Source of the DNA: Tritonibacter scottomollicae
Lineage (GTDB): Bacteria > Pseudomonadota > Alphaproteobacteria > Rhodobacterales > Rhodobacteraceae
Assembly: GCF_003003215.1 (NCBI RefSeq)
Contig: NZ_PVUF01000005.1
Span: 186,001 to 250,000, forward strand
Length of the DNA: 64,000 nt
Reading direction: 5' to 3'
The notes under the pieces were generated by a model. That model saw only the letters and a program-made list of their open reading frames with translations, was not told the DNA's origin and did not search any database. Position numbers and translations under genes: made by a program. Positions within the stretch are counted from its first letter, which is position 1. Each line of letters opens with the position of its first letter. Of the stretch, positions 37,403-46,749 are shown one piece after another.

Positions 37403-38092
37403 ATGGCAGCCGATCAGCCCACTGTACTGGTCGTCGAGGACGAACTGGCCCAGCGTGAAGTGCTGGCCTATAATCTGGAGGCCGACGGCTTCCGGGTCAT
37501 CAAGGCAGAAAACGGTGAAGAAGCATTGCTCCTCGTGGACGAGGACATGCCCGATATCATCGTATTGGACTGGATGATGCCCAATCTGACGGGTATCGAG
37601 GTTTGCCGCCGTTTGAAATCGCGCACTGAAACCCGTGGCATTCCCATCATCATGCTGTCAGCCCGGTCAGAGGAAGTGGACAAGGTCCGCGGACTCGAGA
37701 CCGGTGCCGATGACTATGTGGTCAAACCCTATTCGGTCATCGAGCTGATGGCGCGGGTCCGCACGCAGCTGCGCCGGGTGCGTCCTGCGACGGTTGGTAT
37801 GCGACTGGAGTTCGACGACATCATTCTGGATTCGGAAACCCACAAAGTCAGCCGCGCTGAACATGCCCTGAAGCTGGGCCCGACTGAATTCCGCTTGCTG
37901 TCCACGTTCATGGAAAAGCCGGGTCGGGTCTGGAGCCGTGAGCAACTGCTTGATCGTGTGTGGGGACGAGACATCTATGTCGACACACGTACGGTCGACG
38001 TCCACATCGGACGGCTGCGCAAAGCTTTGACACAGCACGGCGGTCAGGACCCGGTTCGCACGGTCCGCGGCGCCGGATACGCGCTTGGTTGA
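37403..38092 (+). CDS. phoB: Phosphate regulon response regulator PhoB
   Basis: The 229-residue protein has a receiver domain with acidic pocket 'VVEDE', phospho-acceptor in 'IVLDWMMPNLTG' and Lys in 'DDYVVKPYS', then an OmpR-type winged helix ('LGPTEFRLLSTFMEKPGRVWSREQLLDRVWG', in part; 'RTVDVHIGRLRKAL'). It should bind the Pho box at 31815-31843. It closes the cluster. Confidence 0.96.
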   Translation: MAADQPTVLVVEDELAQREVLAYNLEADGFRVIKAENGEEALLLVDEDMPDIIVLDWMMPNLTGIEVCRRLKSRTETRGIPIIMLSARSEEVDKVRGLETGADDYVVKPYSVIELMARVRTQLRRVRPATVGMRLEFDDIILDSETHKVSRAEHALKLGPTEFRLLSTFMEKPGRVWSREQLLDRVWGRDIYVDTRTVDVHIGRLRKALTQHGGQDPVRTVRGAGYALG

Positions 38093-38115
38093 ATAATCAC
38101 CTGTAAGAGATTGAG

Positions 38116-38145
38116 ACGGCTCCGGTTTTTCCGGGGCCGTTGTCG
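38116..38145 (+). terminator. Terminator after phoB
   Basis: ACGGCTCCGG, loop TTTTT, CCGGGGCCGT, then TGTCGTT. The stem has one mismatch and the T-tail is weak, so read-through toward the convergent LysR gene is possible. Confidence 0.65.
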
Positions 38146-39057
38146 TTAGCGGGGCAGGGGATCTTCTGGTTGTGCCTGCCCGGACAGCCATTCACGAAAC
38201 TGCATCAAACCTGCGTTTCGGGCCTTTGACCTTGGCCACACCAGATAATAGGCGCCGCCAATATCCTCGGCCTGGTGATGCAGAGACATCAGCCTCCCGG
38301 TCGCCAGATCCTGCTCCACCAGATAATCCGGCATCAACGCCACACCAAGCCCATGTAGTGCGGCCTGGTTGATGGTGGAGAATTGATCATAGGTCGTGCC
38401 TGTCAAATTGCCGTCCACTGGCACGGCTTGGCGCGCGAACCAGTCCGCCCAGGCTTTGGGTCGCGTCTGGATATGCAGAAGCGGCAACTCCAATAAATCC
38501 GCCGGTGTCTTGACCTGTGTCCGCCCCAACAAGCCCGGCGCACAGACTGGTAGAAGTTGCTCATGTTTGAGAAGGAGTGCATCGGTTCCAGGCCAATCCG
38601 AATGTCCAAAATGTATCGCTGCATCAAACGCTTCGGATGCAAAATTGAATGGGGCAAGCCGCGTCGACATATTGATCGTCACATCTGGGTACCGGCGCGA
38701 GAATTCTGGCAAACGCGGCATCAGCCATCGCATTCCAAAGGCAGGCAGGATGGCGAGATTCAAACTGCCCGCGAGCGGAGCGGACTGCAATTTCAACGTC
38801 GCCTGTGCAACGCGGTCAAGCGCCTGGCGGATGTCATCCGCATAGGCAGAGGCCTCGGGTGTCAACGACAGAGCCTTGCCATCACGCAGGATCAGCTCCA
38901 CCCCGATTTGTCGTTCCAACGCCTGCAGTTGCCGACTGACGGCACCCTGTGTCAGCGCCAATTCACCCGCCGCAGCAGAGGCGCTGCCAAGGCGATCAAG
39001 CGCCTCAAGCGCGCGGAGTGAAGCAATCGAAGGCAGAAATCGTCGAGGGACTGTCAT
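38146..39057 (-). CDS. LysR-type regulator (GcvA-like), probable regulator of gcdH
   Basis: From ATG at 39055-39057 the protein is 303 residues: an N-terminal LysR helix-turn-helix ('LGSASAAAGELALTQGAVSRQLQALE', in part, about residues 20-45) and a GcvA-type effector domain. A start 10 codons upstream is also possible. It is divergent from glutaryl-CoA dehydrogenase with 97 bp between them, the classic LysR-target layout, so control of gcdH is inferred from position. Confidence 0.85.
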   Translation of the reverse strand: MTVPRRFLPSIASLRALEALDRLGSASAAAGELALTQGAVSRQLQALERQIGVELILRDGKALSLTPEASAYADDIRQALDRVAQATLKLQSAPLAGSLNLAILPAFGMRWLMPRLPEFSRRYPDVTINMSTRLAPFNFASEAFDAAIHFGHSDWPGTDALLLKHEQLLPVCAPGLLGRTQVKTPADLLELPLLHIQTRPKAWADWFARQAVPVDGNLTGTTYDQFSTINQAALHGLGVALMPDYLVEQDLATGRLMSLHHQAEDIGGAYYLVWPRSKARNAGLMQFREWLSGQAQPEDPLPR

Positions 39058-39154
39058 GTATGATCTTTTGTCATAGGTACTTTCCAAAGTCTCGCTGTTT
39101 TTCGCCCTCTGGAGCGCTTAACCTCTCGGCAACATATATCCGAGGAGGCTCCCC

Positions 39155-40378
39155 ATGCTGGACGACAAACCGACCCTGCGCGCCAAAGACGCGCCCGATC
39201 TAGGCCGCTTCAACTGGGAGGATCCGCTGCGGCTCTCCGACCAGCTCAGCGAAGATGAGCGCATGATTGAAGCGTCCGCCCGCGCCTATGCACAGGAAAA
39301 ACTGCAAAGCCGCGTGACCGAGGCCTATCAGACCGAACACACCGATCCCGAGATCTTTCGCGAGATGGGCGAGATGGGCCTGCTGGGCACCACTATTCCT
39401 GAAGAATACGGCGGCCTTGGTGGCGGTTACGTGTCCTATGGTCTGGTCGCGCGTGAAGTGGAGCGTGTCGACAGCGGCTATCGCTCCATGATGTCGGTGC
39501 AAAGCTCTTTGGTCATGTACCCGATCTACGCCTATGGCAGCGAAGAGCAGCGACAGAAATATCTTCCCAAATTGTCCTCGGGCGAGTGGATTGGCTGCTT
39601 TGGCCTCACCGAACCGGACGCAGGCTCCGATCCGGCCGGCATGAAAACCCGCGCCGAGAAGACCGCTGATGGCTACAAGCTCACCGGCTCCAAGATGTGG
39701 ATCTCCAATTCGCCGATCGCGGATGTCTTTGTGGTCTGGGCCAAATCCGAAGCCCATGGCGGCAAGATCCGGGGCTTTGTTCTGGAAAAGGGCACCAAGG
39801 GGCTGTCCGCACCGAAGATCGAAAAGAAGATGTCGCTGCGTGCATCGATCACCGGCGAGATCGTGATGGATGGCGTGGAAGTTGGCGAAGATGCCTTGCT
39901 GCCGCATGTCGAAGGCCTGAAAGGCCCGTTCGGCTGTCTGAATCGCGCACGCTATGGCATCAGCTGGGGCGTAATGGGCGCCGCAGAGGCATGCTGGCAC
40001 GCGGCCCGTCAATATGGCCTGGACCGGCAGCAATTTGGTCGCCCGCTGGCCAACACGCAGCTGTTCCAGCTGAAGCTCGCAAATATGCAAACCGAGATCG
40101 CGCTTGGGCTGCAGGCGTCGCTGCGTGTCGGGCGCCTGATGGACGAAGCCAATGCTGCGCCAGAGATGATTTCGATCGTCAAACGCAACAACTGCGGCAA
40201 GGCGCTTGAGATTGCCCGTCACGCGCGTGACATGCATGGCGGCAACGGGATCAGCCTGGAGTTCCAGGTCATCCGTCACATGATGAACCTGGAGACGGTG
40301 AACACTTACGAGGGGACGCATGACGTGCATGCATTGATCCTGGGGCGTGCGCAAACCGGCCTGCAGGCGTTCTTTTAA
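39155..40378 (+). CDS. gcdH: Glutaryl-CoA dehydrogenase
   Basis: This flavoenzyme oxidises and decarboxylates glutaryl-CoA to crotonyl-CoA in lysine and tryptophan breakdown. The 407-residue protein follows the GcdH form of acyl-CoA dehydrogenases: '[33 protein letters not shown]' (in part), '[18 protein letters not shown]', '[15 protein letters not shown]' and the catalytic-base region '[15 protein letters not shown]'. Length and the SNSP motif separate it from short-chain dehydrogenases. A terminator follows. Confidence 0.93.
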   Translation: MLDDKPTLRAKDAPDLGRFNWEDPLRLSDQLSEDERMIEASARAYAQEKLQSRVTEAYQTEHTDPEIFREMGEMGLLGTTIPEEYGGLGGGYVSYGLVAREVERVDSGYRSMMSVQSSLVMYPIYAYGSEEQRQKYLPKLSSGEWIGCFGLTEPDAGSDPAGMKTRAEKTADGYKLTGSKMWISNSPIADVFVVWAKSEAHGGKIRGFVLEKGTKGLSAPKIEKKMSLRASITGEIVMDGVEVGEDALLPHVEGLKGPFGCLNRARYGISWGVMGAAEACWHAARQYGLDRQQFGRPLANTQLFQLKLANMQTEIALGLQASLRVGRLMDEANAAPEMISIVKRNNCGKALEIARHARDMHGGNGISLEFQVIRHMMNLETVNTYEGTHDVHALILGRAQTGLQAFF

Positions 40379-40406
40379 TCGTTAACGTCCATCAAAAGTG
40401 CAAATC

Positions 40407-40438
40407 GGGGCTTGCAGAAATGCAAGCCCCTTTGTTTT
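40407..40438 (+). terminator. Terminator after gcdH
   Basis: A perfect 10-bp stem (GGGGCTTGCA / TGCAAGCCCC) with GAAA loop is followed by TTTGTTTT. Confidence 0.9.
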
Positions 40439-41183
40439 GCGGGGATTGGCCTTTGTTGACGCTCCGATCATCACGCGGAAACAGGCCATGGCTGTTCTAA
40501 ATTATGAAGGCAGGTGTGAACGAGTCAGACCGAGTACACTCGACATCGGGTGACGCGTGGTAACCTTCGTTAAGACCGGCAGCCAAATCTTGCAAATACG
40601 CAATGCCGAAGAAAGCGGTAGCGGCACAAGGGCGCATTCGTGCAAACACTGGAGAGCTCGTCGCACAATCAAGCCGTACCGAAATTTATGCAAATCTGCT
40701 GCTCGTCGTCACGGGAAAAACAGCCAGTATTTAGTTAAAACACTTTGCTCAATTGAAGCGCCCATCACGCTCAGCCAGGCCTGCCGCCTGTAAAATTGCA
40801 AGACAGACCCACACACCATGAGACGAGAGCGTCTTCTCACGACTTACTGCAAGATGCGTGACAGGTAAGACGGTGAACTGTCTCTTGCGGACTTTACGCC
40901 AGAAGAAACTCTGGCTAGCATCGCCCTGAGCACTCAAGACATTTGCTGCTTGTAGGGCGCGGTGGCTATCGCTGAAAAATCGTATTTCATCGCTGATTGG
41001 CTTTAGAGGGGCAGGGGGTTGAGATCAGACATCCCCCTGACATACCCCACTTGGACAACGTCATTTTCAGGCGGCCACACGAAACGCTCGTATTGTTGTG
41101 ACTGCAAAAATAACTTGTGGAAGCAACGCCCGCATATTATCGGCACCGCGACCGATTTTGGTTTAAAATCAGGGAGAGAACTC
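40439..41183. other. 745-bp gap before the TAXI-TRAP operon: no gene recognised
   Basis: Short frames on both strands have no ribosome sites, poor composition and no resemblance to known proteins. The region is less GC-rich than its neighbours. It could hold a long promoter region, an unrecognised RNA or gene remains; I see no sequence that decides between these. Confidence 0.35.
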
Positions 41184-42152
41184 ATGGTCCTCAAACAAAC
41201 ACTTCTTGCATCTGCTGCTACTTTTGCACTCGGTTTTGCCGGTGCAGCTTCGGCTGAGCAGCAGTTCATCACCATCGGCACCGGCGGCGTGACCGGCGTT
41301 TATTATCCGACGGGCGGCGCGATCTGTCGTCTGGTGAACAAGGATCGCAAGGAACACGGCATTCGCTGCTCCGTGGAATCCACCGGCGGCTCCGTCTACA
41401 ACACCCGCACCATTCGCCAGGGTGAGCTGGAATTCGGCGTGGTTCAGTCCGACGTGCAGAAAGCTGGCCTCGACGGCACTGGCGCATTTGAGAATGATGG
41501 CGCGTTTGAAGGCCTGCGCGCATTGTTCTCCGTACACCCGGAGCCGATGCACCTGATGGCGCGCGCGGATGCAGAGATCGCATCTGTCGACGACCTGAAG
41601 GGCAAGAAAGTCAACATCGCGAACCCCGGCTCCGGCACCCGCGTTCTGGCCGACACCCTGATGCAGTACTCCGGCCTGAGCCAGGATGACTTCGCACTGG
41701 CTGCAGAGCTGAAATCCTCCGAACAAGCCGCAGCGCTCTGCGACGGCAAGATCGACGCAACCATCTGGGCCTCCGGTCTGCCAAATGGTTCGAGCCAGGA
41801 AGCAACCTCCTCCTGTGACGTGAAGATCGTCCCGCTGGCAGGTGAAAACATTGACACTCTGCTCGCTGAGAACTCCCCGTACGCGGCCGCAACCATTCCC
41901 GGTGGCATGTACCCTGGCAATGACGAGGACATCCCGTCCTGGGGTCCCAAAGCAACCTTCGTGACCTCTTCGGACGTGTCAGACGACGTGGTCTATGCCG
42001 TTGTCAGCGCCGTGTTCGAGAACTTTGAAGACTTCAAAAAGCTGCACCCAGCCTTTGCCCGCCTGTCGGAAGAAGAGATGGTCAGCGATGCACTGTCCGC
42101 CGACATTCACCCCGGCGCCATGAAGTACTACAAAGAGCGCGGCTGGAAGTGA
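41184..42152 (+). CDS. TAXI-family TRAP transporter solute-binding protein
   Basis: From ATG 41184 (AGGGAGAG upstream) the protein is 322 residues with a signal peptide ending at 'GAASA'. The mature start 'ITIGTGGVTGVYYPTGGAICRLVN' (in part) is the hallmark of the TAXI (TRAP-associated extracytoplasmic immunogenic) family. Further marks are 'ESTGGSVYNTRTIRQGELEFGVVQSD' (in part) and 'KGKKVNIANPGSGTRV'. The ligand is unknown; glutamate or other dicarboxylates are known in the family. It heads an operon with a fused TRAP permease and a universal stress protein. Confidence 0.92.
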   Translation: MVLKQTLLASAATFALGFAGAASAEQQFITIGTGGVTGVYYPTGGAICRLVNKDRKEHGIRCSVESTGGSVYNTRTIRQGELEFGVVQSDVQKAGLDGTGAFENDGAFEGLRALFSVHPEPMHLMARADAEIASVDDLKGKKVNIANPGSGTRVLADTLMQYSGLSQDDFALAAELKSSEQAAALCDGKIDATIWASGLPNGSSQEATSSCDVKIVPLAGENIDTLLAENSPYAAATIPGGMYPGNDEDIPSWGPKATFVTSSDVSDDVVYAVVSAVFENFEDFKKLHPAFARLSEEEMVSDALSADIHPGAMKYYKERGWK

Positions 42153-42181
42153 TCCGATCACCTCTGACGTAAAACACCAAA

Positions 42182-42213
42182 GGCTTTCGTCCCTGTGCGC
42201 AGGGGCGGAAGCC
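42182..42213 (+). promoter_or_regulatory. Hairpin between TAXI binding protein and TRAP permease
   Basis: GGCTTTCGTCCCTG and CAGGGGCGGAAGCC form a long, slightly imperfect stem with a TGCG loop, followed by ATTTTCGTTT. It can act as a partial terminator that raises the binding protein over the permease. Confidence 0.65.
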
Positions 42214-42263
42214 ATTTTCGTTTAAGAATGAACAAGAGTAACAACAAACCGGGTGGGGACAAG

Positions 42264-44864
42264 ATGACAGATAACCAGAGCGCCGCGGCTCAAGAAGACC
42301 GCACGCTTGATGATTTTGTAGCCGACAGCGACACCGGCGGTCGCTTGCCGCAGGACGCACTGGGGCGCAACGCGCTGTGGTACCTGCCGCTCGTCTGGTC
42401 CCTGTATCAACTGTGGATCGCGTCGCCCTTGCCATTTATCCTCGGGGTCGGGGTGTGGAATGACACCCAAACCCGAGCGATCCACTTGGGCTTTGCGGTT
42501 CTTCTGGCCTTTGTTGCCTTTCCGGGCCTGAAAACCAGTCCGCGACACCACATTCCGATCCCGACCTGGATTGTCGGCGGGATCGGTGCGCTTTGCGCGT
42601 CCTATCTGTTCTATGCTTACGCGGGCGTTGCCGAACGCACAGGCGCGCCAAACCAGACCGACGTGATCGTCTCGGTGATCGGTCTTGTGCTGCTGCTCGA
42701 AGCGGCACGGCGCAGCCTTGGTTTCCCATTGATGGGCGTGGCGCTGTTCTTCCTCGCCTATGTGTTCTTTGGATCTTCTTCCTGGCTGCCTGAAGTGGTG
42801 CAGTGGAAAGGAGCCTCGATCAACAAGGCGATGAGCCACATGTGGCTGACAACCGAGGGCGTCTTTGGTGTCGCGCTTGGTGTCTCTTCGGGTTTTGTCT
42901 TTCTTTTCGTGCTCTTCGGCGCGCTTCTTAATCAGGCCGGGGCAGGGAACTACTTTCTGAAACTGGCCTTTGCCGCGCTGGGTCACCTGCGTGGCGGCCC
43001 CGCGAAGGCCGCTGTCATTGGCTCTGCGGCAACCGGCCTGATCTCCGGATCGTCGATCGCCAATGTTGTCACCACGGGTACGTTTACAATCCCGCTGATG
43101 AAACGCGTGGGCTTTCCCGCGACCAAGGCAGGTGCGATCGAGGTCTCCTCGTCGATCAACGGCGTGCTGACCCCGCCTGTGATGGGTGCGGTTGCGTTCC
43201 TGATGACCGAATATGTCGGTATTCCTTACGTCGAAGTGGTGAAAACCGCGATCATCCCGGCGGCGATTTCCTATATCGCACTGGTTTATATCGTACACCT
43301 CGAAGCGCTGAAAATGGGCATGAAGGGCACCAGCCGCATGCATCCGGTGAAGTTCTTCCTCGGCGCCATCTTCACCATCGCGACCTCCATCGTGATTGGT
43401 GGCGGGACGCTTTGGCTCTGTGGAGTGCTGGTCAACGCGCTGCAAGGGATAGCGGGTGATGCAAGCATATGGCTGATTGTTGTCATCATGGCGGCGCTCT
43501 ATGTGCTGGCGCTGAAGGTCGCAGCATCTCATGAGGATCTCGAACTCAGCATTGAATCCATGCAGGATCTTCCGCCCGCGCGCGAGATCTTCAAAACCGG
43601 CATTCACTACATCATGCCAATCCTGCTGCTGATGTATCTCTTGATGATCGAACGTAAATCGCCTGGGCTTTCCGCGTTCTGGTCATCTGTCGCAATGCTG
43701 GTGATCCTGGCAACGCAGAACCCGATCAAGGCGATGTTCCGCGGTCAGGATCATGCGGTTTCCGAATTCAAACAAGGTGTTGCGGACATTTTCGAAGGTC
43801 TGATCATCGGTGCGCGCAACATGATCGGTCTGGCCTGTGCCATGGGTGTGGCCGGCATTATCGTTGGTGCCGTGACCCTGACGGGGATCGGGCAGGTGAT
43901 GGCGGAGTTTGTCGAATTCCTCTCTGGCGGAAGCGTCATGCTGATGCTGATCTTTGTTGCGCTGATCTCGATCGTGCTGGGCATGGGGCTGCCGACAACC
44001 GCAAACTACATTGTTGTCAGCTCGCTGATGGCGGGGGTCGTGGTGGAGCTTGGCGCGCAGAATGGTCTGATCGTACCGCTGATCGCGGTCCATATGTTTG
44101 TGTTCTACTTCGGCATCATGGCGGATGTGACTCCTCCGGTCGGACTGGCGAGTTTTGCGGCTGCCGCGATTTCCAAGGGCGACCCGCTGCGCACGGGTTT
44201 CCAGGCGTTTTTCTACTCGATCCGGACCGCGCTGCTTCCGTTCCTGTTCATCTTCAACACCGACCTGCTGTTGATTGATGTCGGGCCCATACAGGCTGTC
44301 TTGGTCTTCCTGGTTGCGATGGTGGCAATGCTGCTGTTCGCGGCATCGACGATGAACTATTTCATCGTGAAATCAAGGATTTGGGAAAGTGCGCTTCTGC
44401 TATTGGTGGCGTTTACTTTGTTCCGTCCGGGCTTCTTCCTTGACCAGATCCAGCCAGCGTTTGAAACGCGCCCTGGCACCGCGGTTTACCAAATGGCGGA
44501 ACGAGTTGAGGATGGTGGAACCCTGCGTGTCCGTCTGATGGGCGAGAGCTTGGAGGGCGACATGGTCGATGCTCGCTTCCTGTTGCCGCTGGGTGATCAA
44601 GGCGGGGATGGGCAAACGCGTCTCTATGACGGCGCGGGCATCGAGTTCCGCGAAGAAGGTGATAAGATCTTCGTCGACAGTCTGAACTTTGGTGGTCCTG
44701 CAGAGCAACTGGGCATCGATTTCGATTGGGAACTGATTGAAATGGAAGTCGAAGCCGACAGAATGCCCAAGGAAGTCTTCTACCTCCCGGCGTTCCTGAT
44801 CCTCGGGTTCGTCGCTTTCCTGCAGTTCGGCCGGAAGCGCAAGCAAGAAGAAGGAGTGGCCTGA
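42264..44864 (+). CDS. TRAP transporter, fused 4TM/12TM permease (DctQM type)
   Basis: The likely start is ATG 42264 after GGTGGGG (866 residues); starts at 42228 and 42195 overlap the hairpin tail. The N-terminal part is the small DctQ-like subunit, fused to a DctM-like subunit with 'GSAATGLISGSSIANVVTTGTFTIPLMK' (in part), 'GVLTPPVMGAVAFLM' and 'LGMGLPTTANYIVVSSLMAG'. The extreme C-terminus adds a soluble segment (about residues 735-840) and a last helix. It is a sodium-driven secondary transporter working with the TAXI protein. Confidence 0.93.
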   Translation: MTDNQSAAAQEDRTLDDFVADSDTGGRLPQDALGRNALWYLPLVWSLYQLWIASPLPFILGVGVWNDTQTRAIHLGFAVLLAFVAFPGLKTSPRHHIPIPTWIVGGIGALCASYLFYAYAGVAERTGAPNQTDVIVSVIGLVLLLEAARRSLGFPLMGVALFFLAYVFFGSSSWLPEVVQWKGASINKAMSHMWLTTEGVFGVALGVSSGFVFLFVLFGALLNQAGAGNYFLKLAFAALGHLRGGPAKAAVIGSAATGLISGSSIANVVTTGTFTIPLMKRVGFPATKAGAIEVSSSINGVLTPPVMGAVAFLMTEYVGIPYVEVVKTAIIPAAISYIALVYIVHLEALKMGMKGTSRMHPVKFFLGAIFTIATSIVIGGGTLWLCGVLVNALQGIAGDASIWLIVVIMAALYVLALKVAASHEDLELSIESMQDLPPAREIFKTGIHYIMPILLLMYLLMIERKSPGLSAFWSSVAMLVILATQNPIKAMFRGQDHAVSEFKQGVADIFEGLIIGARNMIGLACAMGVAGIIVGAVTLTGIGQVMAEFVEFLSGGSVMLMLIFVALISIVLGMGLPTTANYIVVSSLMAGVVVELGAQNGLIVPLIAVHMFVFYFGIMADVTPPVGLASFAAAAISKGDPLRTGFQAFFYSIRTALLPFLFIFNTDLLLIDVGPIQAVLVFLVAMVAMLLFAASTMNYFIVKSRIWESALLLLVAFTLFRPGFFLDQIQPAFETRPGTAVYQMAERVEDGGTLRVRLMGESLEGDMVDARFLLPLGDQGGDGQTRLYDGAGIEFREEGDKIFVDSLNFGGPAEQLGIDFDWELIEMEVEADRMPKEVFYLPAFLILGFVAFLQFGRKRKQEEGVA

Positions 44865-45295
44865 TGACCAAACATGTACTCTGTGCCGTCGACCTCACGC
44901 ATATGGATGCCGAAAAGGCATTGCTGAATCGTGCTGCGGAACTGGCGACGTTCTACGGAGCCACGCTCAGCGTGGTCACCGTGGTGCCGGATTATGGTAT
45001 GAGTATCGTCGGATCCTTCTTCAAGGACGGTACCATGAAGGAAGCGGTCAAAGAGGCGGACCGCCAACTTCATGACTTTGTAAAAACAAATGTGCCGGAC
45101 ATGAAAGGTGTCCAGCACATCGTTGAAGTTGGAGCGAATGTCTACGAAATGATCCTCGACGCGATCAAGCGTTCCGAGGCCGACCTCGTGGTCATGGGCG
45201 CACATAAACCGGAACTGATGGACAGGTTGCAGGGACCGAACTCGGCGCGCGTGGCCAGATATGCCAAATGTTCCGTTCTGATCGTTCGGGACTGA
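44864..45295 (+). CDS. Universal stress protein (UspA family), TRAP-linked
   Basis: This 143-residue UspA protein overlaps the permease stop by one base (TGATG). It has 'HVLCAVDLTHMDAEKALLNRAAEL' (in part) and the ATP-binding motif 'VMGAHKPELMDRLQGPNSARVARYAKCSVLIVR' (in part; G-x2-x-x... GxNSA form). TRAP-associated Usp proteins such as TeaD of Halomonas bind ATP and modulate the transporter, and the same is inferred here. Confidence 0.9.
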   Translation: MTKHVLCAVDLTHMDAEKALLNRAAELATFYGATLSVVTVVPDYGMSIVGSFFKDGTMKEAVKEADRQLHDFVKTNVPDMKGVQHIVEVGANVYEMILDAIKRSEADLVVMGAHKPELMDRLQGPNSARVARYAKCSVLIVRD

Positions 45296-45313
45296 CTGCT
45301 CAAGCTTGTGACA

Positions 45314-45346
45314 AAAAAACGCGCTCCAATCCGGGGCGCGTTTTTC
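45314..45346 (+). terminator. Terminator after usp
   Basis: AAAACGCGCTCC, loop AATCC or nearby, GGGGCGCGTTTTTC. It stands 46 bp before the left dif-like site and ends the host operon that reads toward the integrated element. Confidence 0.85.
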
Positions 45347-45391
45347 ATGTTGATATGGGCGCAGGGTACCGGGCGAATTACGACCTTACGT

Positions 45392-45419
45392 ACATCCCAT
45401 AATCAGTAATATGAATGTG
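45392..45419. other. Left dif-like attachment site (attL)
   Basis: An 11-bp XerC-arm-like sequence ACATCCCATAA, a six-base centre TCAGTA, and a degenerate XerD-arm-like ATATGAATGTG. The core CATAATCAGTA (45398-45408) is repeated exactly at the right end (55845-55855). The poor XerD half probably came from the element. Confidence 0.8.
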
Positions 45420-45460
45420 TGATTTTGCCAGTAAAATAAGGGGGGTAGGGTAGCGGATGA

Positions 45461-45482
45461 CAGGAGGCACCTAAGTGTCCTG
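45461..45482. promoter_or_regulatory. Short dyad ahead of the first prophage gene
   Basis: CAGGA..CAC and GTG-TCCTG form an interrupted inverted repeat around CTAA, about 90 bp before the first gene. It is a candidate operator or leader hairpin. A GGGTAGGG octamer lies just upstream (45443-45450). Confidence 0.3.
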
Positions 45483-45570
45483 TGAGAGCCCCGAAGGGAT
45501 TAGACCAAGCCATATTGGCCTAACTCCGCAAAAACCTTATAGACGTGCCGCCAACTTGCGTAAAGAGGCA

Positions 45571-45795
45571 ATGGCAAAGGCAAAGTATATTAGCGACTTC
45601 GAGCGCGATGTTATGCGCATCGGGAACGCCAAGGGCTACAAAGCTCCGCAGATTGCACGCTTCCTGCGGCGCGGGAAGATGGTTGTTTACAACCACATAA
45701 AGGCCATGGACGAAGCGGGCACGCTGGACGATCTGCCTTTGTGCTTTGTGGTCGATGAGATCGCCGCCGCCATTGGAAAGGCGAACGGCCAATGA
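45571..45795 (+). CDS. Small helix-turn-helix protein of the prophage
   Basis: From ATG 45571, preceded by AAAGAGG, the protein is 74 residues. The middle ('GYKAPQIARFLRRGKMVVYNHIKAM', in part) reads as a helix-turn-helix. As the first gene after attL it may regulate the prophage or act as a directionality factor for Xer excision; neither is shown. It overlaps the next gene by four bases. A longer frame reaching back to 45475 has no convincing ribosome site. Confidence 0.6.
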   Translation: MAKAKYISDFERDVMRIGNAKGYKAPQIARFLRRGKMVVYNHIKAMDEAGTLDDLPLCFVVDEIAAAIGKANGQ

Positions 45796-46271
45796 CCAAC
45801 AAGAGAGCGCCAAAATGGCAGCGCCAAGGCTACCGGAGCGAAGATGAGTACCGCGCCGCATGCTCCGCCACCAGAAAGACGCGCCGCGCCGCGATGGCTG
45901 CGACTAAGGCACGATACACTACTGCCCGGATCCTAGAAAAGATGTGGGACGATGCAGATTTCGATAAGCCGGTGGTCACGATCACCAAAGAGCAGCTTAT
46001 GGCAAAGTGCGGATGCGGTCTCACAATCACTAAGAACGCCCTTGCAGAGCTTCGCGCAGAGGGCAGCATTAAACCGATCAAGGGCTGGGAAGGCGGCAGG
46101 GCCAAGCCCACAACTTGGCGGTTATGCGTTCCGGGCAGCAACACGACACCCGCCGATGAGCAGGTCCAAGCCTTGGAGGAAGCGCGCGCAAGAGACGCCG
46201 CTTGGCGCTACCTGTCGGGTAAATTCGGCCCGGTAAAAGCGTTGGAAATCCTTGGGGAACCCGGAGAGTGA
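45792..46271 (+). CDS. Winged-helix-like DNA-binding protein of the prophage (candidate Rep or regulator)
   Basis: This 159-residue basic protein has an Arg-rich N-terminus ('ATRKTRRAAMAATKARYT') and a segment with the look of a winged helix: 'ITKEQLMAKCGCGLTITKNALAELRAEGSIKPIKGW' (in part) followed by 'TTWRLCVP'. That pattern fits replication or plasmid-control proteins that bind repeats. Three 23-bp repeats start 31 bp after its stop, so it is the best candidate to bind them. No nuclease, primase or helicase motif is visible. Family not recognised. Confidence 0.55.
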   Translation: MTNKRAPKWQRQGYRSEDEYRAACSATRKTRRAAMAATKARYTTARILEKMWDDADFDKPVVTITKEQLMAKCGCGLTITKNALAELRAEGSIKPIKGWEGGRAKPTTWRLCVPGSNTTPADEQVQALEEARARDAAWRYLSGKFGPVKALEILGEPGE

Positions 46272-46302
46272 TCGCGACCGGGTACCTTTCGTCCATCACG
46301 AA

Positions 46303-46371
46303 TTAAAGGGGGTCAGTTATTGACCTTAAAGGGGGTCAGAATTTGACCTTAAAGGGGGTCAAATATTGACC
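46303..46371 (+). repeat. Three tandem 23-bp iteron-like repeats
   Basis: Three abutting copies (46303-46325, 46326-46348, 46349-46371) each read TTAAAGGGGGTCA, four variable bases (GTTA, GAAT, AATA), TTGACC. Nineteen of 23 positions are invariant. Every copy contains the inverted pair GGTCA / TGACC. Spacing and placement resemble iterons of theta-replicating plasmids or a multi-site operator. Confidence 0.85.
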
Positions 46372-46749
46372 CCCCCTCCATTGGTTCCACAGGAACCACC
46401 ACGCCAGTTTTTCAAACTGACGGTATGTGGAGCCGCCTAGTCGGCGGCAGGAGGATAGGTGGTGCCCCAAAGGACCGGAGGTGCAAGCCCAATTCAGCCA
46501 GTCGCAAACGGGATCGGCTGGGGCGAGGGTGGAGGCTGAATAAGGCTGCGCCTTAGAGGCGCGGCAAGGTCGAGCTTCGAGGGCGCTTCGCGCCCGCTGA
46601 GATATGAGGAAGGTGGAATTTTCGGCCCTGGGCGCTTGATTGCGACCGGGGCCGCTCTTTTGCGAACGGGGGAGGAACAGGCAGGAAACGGGGGAGCAAC
46701 ACAATTCAGTTTTTGCGATGTGATTGCGGAGTAGGGGGATTGCATAGCC

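Noticed and set aside
45475-45570. Longer start for the first prophage gene (32 extra codons)
   Set aside because: The extension lacks a ribosome site and codon use there differs; ATG 45571 has AAAGAGG at the right distance.
46303-46371. CRISPR-like array
   Set aside because: The repeats abut directly with only four variable bases inside each 23-bp unit; there are no spacers and no cas genes.
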